Shown one piece after another: positions 51,918-61,100 of a stretch of DNA of 64,000 bases. Each line of letters starts with the position of its first letter. The first letter of the stretch is position 1. The stretch lies in the NCBI GenBank assembly GCA_028708425.1, contig JAQVYY010000005.1:48159-112158 (forward strand), in the 5' to 3' direction. The position numbers and the translations under genes were made by a program. The DNA is from Bacteroidales bacterium. GTDB taxonomy: Bacteria; Bacteroidota; Bacteroidia; Bacteroidales; Tenuifilaceae. The notes below the pieces were generated by a model that was not told the DNA's origin, made no database searches, and saw only the letters and a program-made list of their open reading frames with translations.

Positions 51918-53394
51918 AAATAAAAGTGTATTGGTGGTTGGTGCCGGATTAGGCGGGTTGGCAACAGCTTTACGATTGGCTTCAAAAGGGTACAAAGTAG
52001 AGATGTTGGAGAAAAATGCGCAAGCAGGTGGCCGATTAAATCAATTAAAGAAAGATGGTTTCACTTTTGACGTTGGACCAAGTTTTTTCAGCATGTCTTA
52101 TGAGTTCAAAGAGTTTGCAAAAGATTGCAATATCAAACTGCCATTTAAATACATAGAGCTCGACCCACTCTATTCGGTCAACTTTAGCAACAATCCTAAA
52201 ACATTCCACCTCTATAAAGATATTGCTAAACTGGCAGAGCAATTTAAGGATGTTGAACCCGATTTTGAAGAGAAGATGAGGAAGTACCTGAAGAAATCGG
52301 GAGCATTGTTCAACGATACGGTTGATTTGGTGGTAAAGAGCAACTTCAACTCTCTATTCGATTATATTCTCACTTTAGTGCGTGTGAACCCTGTTCATGT
52401 ACCTGTACTTTTCAAAAGCTTTTTCCAACAAGTAGAGAAATTTTTCGATTCGAAGGAGGCACAGCAAATTATTTCGTTGGTTGCTTTCTTTTTGGGAAGA
52501 ACCCCTTTTGATACCATGGCAATTTACACGTTGCTCTCATACACGGAGTTTCAACACGACGGATACTACAATGTGGAGGGTGGCATGTACAAAATTATAG
52601 AAGGATTCGTGAGCGAATTGGGCAAAGCAAATGTAATGATCCACTACAACACCGAAATAGTGGACTACACATCAAACGGGAAAAAGATAGAATCGGTGGT
52701 TGATAGTAACGGTAAGAAATGGAGTGCCGACACCATACTAATAAATGCTGATGCAGCGGTTTTCAGAAGCACCGTGATGAAGCACAAAAAGTATTCTGTC
52801 GAAAAAATGGATAAGATGAGCTGGACCATGGGCTATCTCACTTTCTATATTGGATTAAAATGTAAACTGCCCCACGTTAATCATCACAATTATTACCTCG
52901 GCTCTAACTTTAAGGAATATGCCGACAATGTGCTGCGGCAAGCTGACACGTTGCAAAAACCATATTACTACGTGAATGTGCTTTCGAAGCACAACAGCGA
53001 TTGTGCTCCCGAAGGTTGCGAAAGTCTGTTCTTTGTATGCCCTGTACCCAACTTGCTCAACAAGCCAGATTGGAGCGACAAAGACGTGATTGTTGATAGC
53101 ATTATTGCAGATTTTTCCAATAGAATTGGGAAAGATATTGCTCCCGAAATAGTTTCGCGCACCATTTATACGCCCATCGAGTGGGAAGAGCAATTTAACC
53201 TACACCGCGGTAGCGGTTTGGGACTTTCTCACACATTCAATCAAATTGGGGCAATGCGCCCTGCCAATGTGGATGAAAAATTTAAAAACCTTTTCTATGT
53301 TGGGGCTTCCACTGTTCCTGGTGCAGGGTTGCCTATGGCAATGATAAGCTCTAAATTGGCATTTGAGAGGATTGAAGCTTTTTTTAAAGTGTAA
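51910..53394 (+). CDS. crtI: phytoene desaturase family protein (CrtI-like)
   Basis: This 494-residue protein has an N-terminal dinucleotide-binding motif VVGAGLGGLATALRLASKGYKVEMLEKN (GxGxxG) and the CrtI-type GGRLNQLKKDGFTFDVGPS. The C-terminal carotenoid-oxidoreductase signature GASTVPGAGLPMAMISSK is also present. It should desaturate phytoene to lycopene. As the only desaturase gene in the operon it might instead be a CrtD-type 3,4-desaturase with CrtI elsewhere. Last gene of the operon; a palindromic hairpin follows 94 nt later. Confidence 0.87.
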   Translation: MNKNKSVLVVGAGLGGLATALRLASKGYKVEMLEKNAQAGGRLNQLKKDGFTFDVGPSFFSMSYEFKEFAKDCNIKLPFKYIELDPLYSVNFSNNPKTFHLYKDIAKLAEQFKDVEPDFEEKMRKYLKKSGALFNDTVDLVVKSNFNSLFDYILTLVRVNPVHVPVLFKSFFQQVEKFFDSKEAQQIISLVAFFLGRTPFDTMAIYTLLSYTEFQHDGYYNVEGGMYKIIEGFVSELGKANVMIHYNTEIVDYTSNGKKIESVVDSNGKKWSADTILINADAAVFRSTVMKHKKYSVEKMDKMSWTMGYLTFYIGLKCKLPHVNHHNYYLGSNFKEYADNVLRQADTLQKPYYYVNVLSKHNSDCAPEGCESLFFVCPVPNLLNKPDWSDKDVIVDSIIADFSNRIGKDIAPEIVSRTIYTPIEWEEQFNLHRGSGLGLSHTFNQIGAMRPANVDEKFKNLFYVGASTVPGAGLPMAMISSKLAFERIEAFFKV

Positions 53395-53486
53395 ATGCAA
53401 TTAGTTCTACTTTGACAGCGGAAGGTTGGCAATTCTACTGAATGGATTTAAGAAGAAGAATCAGAAACCGCGCGAGAATGAGATTA

Positions 53487-53517
53487 GCCCCAATTATTCA
53501 TTTGAATAATTGGGGTT
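53487..53517. repeat. dispersed palindrome, copy E (hairpin only)
   Basis: Perfect 12-bp arms ccccaattattc (53488-53499) and gaataattgggg (53504-53515) around attt. This is the terminal hairpin of the A-D repeat family without the rest. It may serve as the crt operon terminator. Nothing else is seen between crtI and the next gene. Confidence 0.75.
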
Positions 53518-53651
53518 AAAAACGATATCAATCCGTCTACTCCTAATTGGTTTGTTGGTTTCATAGGCTAAGGATTTAGTTTGGGCATCAAAATATACAA
53601 AATAAAAAGCTGTAAGTTTGAGGTGTAGAATACAGAAAGAACTATAGTATT

Positions 53652-54134
53652 ATGAGTAAACCAGAACAAGCACTTTCACTTTTCAAAAATGGGTACAACT
53701 GCGCTCAAGCAATACTAGTTGCCTTTGCCAACGAGGCAGGAGTTGATGACGAAATGGCGTTTAGTATAGCCTCCGGACTTGGTGGGGGAGTTGGGCGAAC
53801 CCAGAATATTTGCGGGGCAATTAATGCGGGTGCAATTGTTTTGGGCATGAGGCTTGGTAGGTATCAGCCCGGGGATAATGATGCAAAAAATGATGTGGCC
53901 TATTTGGTTGGCCAATTTGTTAGCGAATGCCGCAAAGGGTTAGGTTCAACAAATTGCCATGAACTTTTAAAGATTGATATAAATAATTTGACCCTAAAAA
54001 AACAGGCCGCCGACAGTGGCCATTTAGCCTCGGTTTGCAACAATGCTGTAAGCAAATCGGCTGAAATACTCGAAAGGTTTCTAGCTAAAAACATGGCGGA
54101 GGGCTGGCCCTCAATGGGAATCCATTCTTTATAA
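53652..54134 (+). CDS. C_GCAxxG_C_C family redox protein
   Basis: This 160-residue protein matches the C_GCAxxG_C_C family by its ordered cysteines: YNCAQAIL (Cys17), a CGAINAG motif (Cys54), ECRKG (Cys97) and NCHELL (Cys104). Other family features are a Gly-rich SGLGGGVGRTQNI and a helical body. The family is thought to be redox- or metal-related, with no firm biochemical role. It overlaps the convergent DUF4249 gene by 6 nt at its 3' end. Confidence 0.82.
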   Translation: MSKPEQALSLFKNGYNCAQAILVAFANEAGVDDEMAFSIASGLGGGVGRTQNICGAINAGAIVLGMRLGRYQPGDNDAKNDVAYLVGQFVSECRKGLGSTNCHELLKIDINNLTLKKQAADSGHLASVCNNAVSKSAEILERFLAKNMAEGWPSMGIHSL

Positions 54135-55001
54135 ATCTTCTGGGATAACCGTACTGCCACTTGACACCGAATAAGCTGCAAAATAGCCAATTGCCCCATT
54201 GCTTAGGTTGGTTCTGGGGTTTGCTGGTGGGCCACCAAAAAGGGGCACAGAAGGGCGAGCAGATGATTGTGCTTCAATTAGATACTTATAGTAATCTTGA
54301 GTTATGCCACAAAGCTCTACTGTTATAGTGTCGCCAGTGCTAAAAGTATCATCGGAATCACCCCTGACAACATAAACCGTTATACCATTGGTGTAGCTGC
54401 CGTTAAAAATCGCATCGTCGGTTACCTGAATACTTCGTAGCGAGTCGGAGTGCAATACCCCATTCTGATAAACCAAAAACTTGTAAAAATCTTCAGTATC
54501 CGAAGGGTCCTGTGCAAAAATGTTAACGAACCATATGTCCCACTGGCTTTGATAAATTACCTCAATTGAATCGGGTGACGCAACGGGCTTAATCTCCGAA
54601 TTAGCCTCGTAGCTTGTTAGGTTGCCGTCGTTTAGCAAATCAACCCCATCAACAAAAAGCGTATAGCTCTTGCCCACAACGCCATATACATCCGAATTGG
54701 TGTAGTAGTTCCCAGGGTTTTCAGCATCTTCGGTAAGATTATGGAAATTCTCCCCATCTACTATGGTAACCACAGCACCCGAAACGGGAGAAGGTGGCTC
54801 ATTCTTAAAATAATCGCCTGTGCGGGTAACTGAAATCCAATGTGCTGTGGTATCGGTTGTAAGCTCGCCATAAATTACGCAGCGGGTGTAGGTGCTATCC
54901 AAATCAATATCGATACGCTCTGTGCACGAAGCGATTGAGAGTATAAAAAATACCAGCATAAAAAATTTATGGCTGTATGCTCTTGCTAATCTTGTTGCCA
55001 T
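54129..55001 (-). CDS. DUF4249 lipoprotein, second pair
   Basis: This 290-residue protein has a lipobox (SIASCTE, Cys about 26). The DUF4249 pattern follows: RCVIYGELTTDTTAHWISVTRTGDYFKNEPPSPVSGAVVTI, then EANSEIKPVASPDSIEVIYQ. The C-terminus is NLSNGAIGYFAAYSVSS, the usual ending. It follows the TonB receptor gene by 4 nt, the reverse order of the first pair. It is expected to work with that receptor at the cell surface. Confidence 0.87.
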   Translation of the reverse strand: MATRLARAYSHKFFMLVFFILSIASCTERIDIDLDSTYTRCVIYGELTTDTTAHWISVTRTGDYFKNEPPSPVSGAVVTIVDGENFHNLTEDAENPGNYYTNSDVYGVVGKSYTLFVDGVDLLNDGNLTSYEANSEIKPVASPDSIEVIYQSQWDIWFVNIFAQDPSDTEDFYKFLVYQNGVLHSDSLRSIQVTDDAIFNGSYTNGITVYVVRGDSDDTFSTGDTITVELCGITQDYYKYLIEAQSSARPSVPLFGGPPANPRTNLSNGAIGYFAAYSVSSGSTVIPEDL

Positions 55002-55005
55002 GGCG

Positions 55006-57354
55006 CTAAAATTTAAAATTATAGGTTATTGCTGGTACAATTGAGAAAAGGTACGTTTTCTCGGCATACGACAGGTTTGGATTATTGCTATCCTGAACAA
55101 AATTTATGGTCCATGCATTCTTCCTGTTGTAGGCATTATAAACCGATAAGTTCCACTCTCCCCTCCATTTACGCCCGCTTTTTGCCCTTGGCCTATAGGA
55201 TAAAGCTAAATCAAGGCGATGATAATCGGGGTATCGGTACGAGTTTCTGCCTGTGTAAAGCGGGATTATTGTACCGAGTATTTCGTATCGCCCAGCCGGA
55301 AAAGTTGCCGGAACCCCCGTGGCATAAACCCAATTAGCCGAAAGGGATAACTTTGGGCTAAGCTCATAGTTAAAAACCACTGAAATATCGTGGGGCTTGT
55401 CGTACGGAGCAGGATAGGGGTTACCGCTATTTATCCCATCAATAGTACGGAATGCTCTGGAATAGGTATAGCTTACCCAACCATTTATTTTTTTGTTGCC
55501 AAACTGAGCAAGAAATTCAATACCATACGATTGGGCTGTTCCGGTGCGGAGTTCACCCTCCAACTCTTCGTTAAGCAGCATATTGGCAAACTCCTTAAAG
55601 TCGACAACGTTCCTCATGTTTTTGTAGTAAGCCTCAACCGAAGTCTCCAGCCTATTATCAAAAAAGTTCCTAAAAAAACCAAGTGCCCATTGGTCCGAAA
55701 GTTGCGGTTTTACATTGGGCGAAGCAGCAAACCAGATATCTAAAGGTGTTCCAGCCTCAGAGTTTGAGGCCAGCTGGATATATTGAGCTGTTCTGGAATA
55801 GCTTCCTTTAATTGATTGCTTCTGACTAAGCTGATATACAAAGCCTAAACGGGGTTCAAGATTGACATAGGTATTATATGTTTCGCCCTTGCCATAGGTA
55901 GCAAAGCCATCCGTTTCGTAATTGCTATTGTAGCTATAAACTTTTGCTTCACCAATGTTTTGAAGAGCCGATAACCTTAACCCGTACTTTAGGGTAAGAC
56001 TGCTACCAATGCTTTGCTCGTTTTGAGCATACAGACCATGCTCAAACGAGTATCTATTTGGTATTACAATATCGTCGAGTATTGACTCGGAACCAACGCC
56101 TTTGGCAACACCAGGGCTAATGGTATGATGTGTAGACTGGATTCCGAAGCGCAATGTGCTGTTAGAGCTGAGATAATTGGTAAAATCGAATTTGGCGCTA
56201 TAATCCTCCATGTTCGAATACCAAACAAACGAGCTTGCCTCGCTGGCTCCCGTTCCCAAATAGTAGTCGTAGCTACTAAAAATTACCGATGAATTTAAGA
56301 ATAGCTTTGGGCCAAAAAGATGATTCCACCTAAAAGTTAGCGTTTGATTGCCAAAGCCAAATTTCGCAAATTCATTTTTAAAGATATCGCGGCCCAAATA
56401 GCCTGAGAGGTACAATCTATTGTTGTCGTTAATCTTATGATTAATCTTTAGGTTTAAATCGTAAAAAAACAGCTGATTATCCCGTATATCCTCATTCGGG
56501 GCAAGAGGGAGAAATAAATCGGCATAGGTTCGCCTGCCCGATGCAACAAAAGTTGTGTTCTCGCTTATTATGGGTCCCTCAATGGTTAGCCTACTCGATA
56601 TGGTTCCAATTCCACCTGTAGCAGCAAATGCTTTTGAATTCCCCTCTTTCATCCGCACGTCAAGTAGCGAAGCCAACCTCCCTCCGCTTGAGGCAGGAAT
56701 ATCGCCCTTGTAGAGTTTAACATCCTTAATGGCATCGTTATTAAACACCGAGAAAAAACCCATCAAATGCGAAGCATTATAAACGGTTGCCTCATCGAGC
56801 AGGATAAGGTTATGGTCCATTGCCCCTCCACGCACGCTAAAACCTGAGGTTCCTTCCGATGTGCTTTGTACTCCAGGAAGCAGCTGTAGCGATTTAATAA
56901 TATCAACCTCACCCATAAGCGAAGGCATGCGCCTGATAGTTTTTATATCGAGTTGTACTACGCTCATTTCGGCTTTAGTTACATTAGCGTTAGGACGCTG
57001 GCTTACTATAACAACCTCTTCTATTAATGCCGTTTTCTCTGAGAGCTCAACCGAAATAGTTGTATTTTTTTTTAAATCCACCTTTTTCTCAAAAGGAGCA
57101 TAGCCAACAAAGGAGTACGTTAACGTATAGTGCCCCATTGGAAGCGTAAGCGCATAGTAGCCATAAGCATTGCTTGTTACCCCTATGCCTAGCTCTTTTA
57201 CGGAAACTGTAGCACCAATTAGCGTTTCACCATTGGATACATCACTAACATATCCATTGATGGTACAATTAATTGCCGTATCATGGGCATAAAGAGCAGT
57301 AGGATTTATAGTGCATGTAATCAAAGGCCATAAAACAACAAGTATCAATCTCAT
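55006..57354 (-). CDS. TonB-dependent outer-membrane receptor, second pair
   Basis: The ATG at 57354 gives 782 residues with a signal peptide (MRLILVVLWPLITCTINPTA, cleavage near LYAHD); the frame extends to 57408 but the extra N-terminus does not look like a signal. A carboxypeptidase-D-like domain (INGYVSDVSNGETLIGATVSV), a plug (FSVRGGAMDHNLILLDEATVYN) and a beta-barrel follow. It shares overall layout with the receptor at 23976-26411, but the two are clearly diverged. Operon with DUF4249. Confidence 0.9.
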   Translation of the reverse strand: MRLILVVLWPLITCTINPTALYAHDTAINCTINGYVSDVSNGETLIGATVSVKELGIGVTSNAYGYYALTLPMGHYTLTYSFVGYAPFEKKVDLKKNTTISVELSEKTALIEEVVIVSQRPNANVTKAEMSVVQLDIKTIRRMPSLMGEVDIIKSLQLLPGVQSTSEGTSGFSVRGGAMDHNLILLDEATVYNASHLMGFFSVFNNDAIKDVKLYKGDIPASSGGRLASLLDVRMKEGNSKAFAATGGIGTISSRLTIEGPIISENTTFVASGRRTYADLFLPLAPNEDIRDNQLFFYDLNLKINHKINDNNRLYLSGYLGRDIFKNEFAKFGFGNQTLTFRWNHLFGPKLFLNSSVIFSSYDYYLGTGASEASSFVWYSNMEDYSAKFDFTNYLSSNSTLRFGIQSTHHTISPGVAKGVGSESILDDIVIPNRYSFEHGLYAQNEQSIGSSLTLKYGLRLSALQNIGEAKVYSYNSNYETDGFATYGKGETYNTYVNLEPRLGFVYQLSQKQSIKGSYSRTAQYIQLASNSEAGTPLDIWFAASPNVKPQLSDQWALGFFRNFFDNRLETSVEAYYKNMRNVVDFKEFANMLLNEELEGELRTGTAQSYGIEFLAQFGNKKINGWVSYTYSRAFRTIDGINSGNPYPAPYDKPHDISVVFNYELSPKLSLSANWVYATGVPATFPAGRYEILGTIIPLYTGRNSYRYPDYHRLDLALSYRPRAKSGRKWRGEWNLSVYNAYNRKNAWTINFVQDSNNPNLSYAEKTYLFSIVPAITYNFKF

Positions 57355-58151
57355 AAATCCATAAATTTTTGAATAGGGTTTCACTGGATTAACTAAACAA
57401 AAAAACAATGTTTAAGTTGAAACAAATCTCATTTATTCTTCAAGTTTCAGGTTCAAAACTTCTGGAAAGGATACCAAATAGAGCATAAAAGTTATATGTT
57501 TGCCTGGTGGGCAAAAGGCTTGTTTTTAAGGTTTTACTGTTACTTTACGTAGCTGTTAGTCCATTCTCCATCCTCATTAAAGAGATTATAACCATTTCTA
57601 GAATCCGAGCAAAGATACTTACCAGTCCAACCCCCCTCAAGAGAAAAAAGGTTGAAATTATTCTTTTAATAAAAATTTAGCTGATTTACGACTATTCAAG
57701 GGCGTTTGCAAATATTGCCCTGTAGGAGCTGTTCATATTTTCATCAAAAAAGCATCTTAATTTATTGATGTTTTTAATTAATTGACTAACTTGAATTAAT
57801 ATGTTATATATGATGTGACTTTCAGCCCAATTCTAAAAGTAATTTTTTTTCATCTTCTAAAGAAATACGGTAATTTTTAAGACTATCCTTTTTGCTCTAA
57901 GGTTGATGTAGAACATCGTGTCCTATAATATACGGATAAATTGTCATTACTATATTCTTCGTTCTAGAAATAGCAAGGCATTGATGTTATCTAATAAAAC
58001 ACAATTTTTAAAAAAATAGAATAATAGTTTGTAATAGTTCTCAGGTTATCATATGGTAAGTTGAACAAGCTGTAAATAAGTATTTTATCATATTTCAACA
58101 CTTGTCTTTTTACAGGAATATTTTTTTCTAAACCCCACAAATTAACCTATT
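57355..58151. other. long AT-rich intergenic region
   Basis: About 800 bp between divergent genes. No supported gene, RNA or repeat is seen. It is strongly A/T-rich near 57700-58140 and should hold promoters for both the TonB receptor and the giant surface protein; a TAGTTTG-like element lies near 58026. Confidence 0.5.
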
Positions 58152-61100
58152 ATGAAAAAAATCACTTTACTACTCTGTATTTCTGCTTGTCTGCTGATAG
58201 GCTTTCCGCTCTACTCACAGACAATAGTTTACGTAAACCAAAGTGCCAGCGGTTCTGATAATGGAACCAGCTGGGTCGATGCCTACACCAGCTTACAGAA
58301 TGCGCTTACATCAGCATCTGTAGGGGATGAGCTATGGGTTGCTGCCGGAACGTATAAACCAACAGGCACAACCGATAGGAACGTATCATTCGTTTTACTT
58401 CAGGACCTTGGCCTATACGGAGGGTTTAATGGAACCGAAACCAGCCGGGAGGAGCGCGACTGGAGAGCCAACGCAACCATCCTTAGCGGCGATATTGGAA
58501 CCATTGACGATAATACGGATAACTCTTACCATGTGGTCCTTGGACCAAACACAGGAGCCACCCTCGATGGCTTTACCATTACCCGCGGAAATGCCACTGG
58601 CGCAGCCAATAATATGGGCGGTGGAATGTTTAATACCAGCGGACCTATACGTATTGAGAACTGTACCTTTACCAACAACCATGCTGATGAAGGGGGTGCT
58701 TTAGAAAACAATTTTTGCCCTTCACCCAATACCATTGTTAACTGCATATTTAAGGATAATACGGCAACAATGGCCAGTGGAGGTATTTCGAATCATAATA
58801 CCCCGGCTCATATCATTAGCTGTTTATTCGTAAATAATACTGCCGATAACACCTTTGGTGCTGCTATATACAACTGGGGGTCTGGTTCAACATCACAGAT
58901 TATCAACTGTACTTTTACCGAAAATAGTGGGCCAGTAGGTTGTGGTACTATCCATAGCCGTGGGGTAACATCAACAGCCCAAAATTGTATTCTATGGAAT
59001 AATGATACCGAAGATATTATTGGAACAAACGGTGGGGGAACTAACCTTTCAAATAGCTGTATAGAACAGGCGGGATATGCAGGGAGTAATGGGAATATAA
59101 GCGAAAACCCTCTTTTCCGGACTGCTGGGAGTGATTACCGTCTGCAGAATGGGTCACCCTGTATAGATGCCGGGAATAACTCCCCTTTTGAAACCGGTGG
59201 TGTGGCCGAAGGGGTAACTACCGACCTGAATGGAAACCAGCGGATTGCTATACTAAATGAAGCCATAGTGGATATGGGGGCATACGAATATCCTGCAGCT
59301 CTAGTACTGATTGCTGAACCTGACTATGCAGGTACCGTTTCAGGAGCTGGATTTTATGATGCGGGTACTATAGCTTCGCTAAATGCCACGCCAAATGTAT
59401 TTTACGATTTTGTAAGCTGGACTGATACAGACAATATTTTAGTAAGCAGTGATGCCGCTTTTGATTATACCATGCCCGCCAGAAGAGACACCCTGATTGC
59501 TCGCTTTGAGAACACTACATTAGAACCTGGGTATTTCTATTTTGCCATAGAAACTACCGAGGAGCAAACCGATTATAAATTTGTTGTTGATAATGCTGTT
59601 GACCTGCAGATTATGTGGACAGAGGGAAATACTGAAACCTATAATGGCAATGTGAATCCTTACCACGATTTTGGCGAAGCCGGAGAGTGGGTTATTAAGG
59701 TGCAGGGGCAGGCAAGCAGAATTGCCTTTTATACAGGATACGCCTCGGAAATACATTATGCACAGATGCTTACCGGTATCAGCGCTATAGAAGAGGGTGT
59801 TACCGGCATAACCAGTACTAACCGCATGTTTACCCATACCAATGTGGGTGATTTCTGGCACGAAAATTTTCTTACTGCTATCTCGGGTAATATTACCGAT
59901 ATGAGCGCGATGTTTTATGGTGCTTCCTCCTTCAACCAGGCTATTGGCAGCTGGGATGTGAGCAGTGTTACTGATATGAGGTATATGTTTTATGGTGCTT
60001 CCTCCTTTAACCAGGATATTGGCAACTGGGATGTGGGTAGTGTTACCAATACGGAGTTTATGTTTTCCAATTCAGCATTTAATCAGGATATTAGAAGCTG
60101 GGATGTGAGCAGTGTTACTAATATGAGGTCTATATTTGGGGGTGCTTCCTCCTTTAATCAGGATATTGGCAGCTGGGATGTGAGCAGTGTTACTGATATG
60201 AAGGCTATGTTTTCTGGTGCTTCCTCCTTTAATCAGGATATTGGCAGCTGGGATGTGGGTAGTGTTGCCAATATGGAGTCTATGTTTTCCAATTCAGCAT
60301 TTAATCAGGATATTGGCAGCTGGGATGTGAGCAATGTTGCTTATATGGGTTATATGTTTTATAGTGCTTCCTCCTTCAACCAGGATATTGGCAGCTGGGA
60401 TGTGAGCAGTGTTACCGATATGAAGGTTATGTTTAGGGAGGCTTCCTCCTTTAACCAGGATATTGGCAGCTGGGATGTAAGGAGTGTTACCAATATGGCT
60501 AGTATGTTTTATTATGCGTCCACTTTCAACCAGGATATTGGCAGCTGGGATGTGAGCAGTGTTACTGATATGGGGTCTATGCTTTTTGGTGTAACCCTGT
60601 CTACAGCTAACTACAATAGTTTGCTTATGGGCTGGGCATTAAGGGATGTGCAAAGTGGTGTGGCATTTCATGGGGGCAATAGTAAATATTCATCTGGGGC
60701 AGCCGCTGATGCCAGGGCCGTACTTACTGGAACGCCCAATAGTTGGACCATCATCGATGCTGGAGTATCAGAAGAACTTATCCTAAAAACCTATAAAGCA
60801 ACCGATATTACAGCAACTACTGTTACCTCAGGGGGTATGATATATCACAACGGGGGTCATGCTATCACCACAAGGGGTGTGGTATGGAATACCAGTGAGA
60901 ACCCTACAATTGAGCTAAACCTAGGATATACCCAGGATGGGAACGGTATTGGCAGCTTTACCAGCAGTATTACAGGGCTATCTATTGGTACTACATACTA
61001 TGTACGGGCTTACGCTACAAACGCTACCGGAACAGAATATGGTAACCAGGTGGAGTTTATCGCGTCACAAGAACTCAGCATTACCGGAACGTTTACCGTT

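Noticed and set aside
59889..60591. Possible CRISPR-like array
   Set aside because: The repeats are in frame, encode DUF285 units and have no unique spacers.
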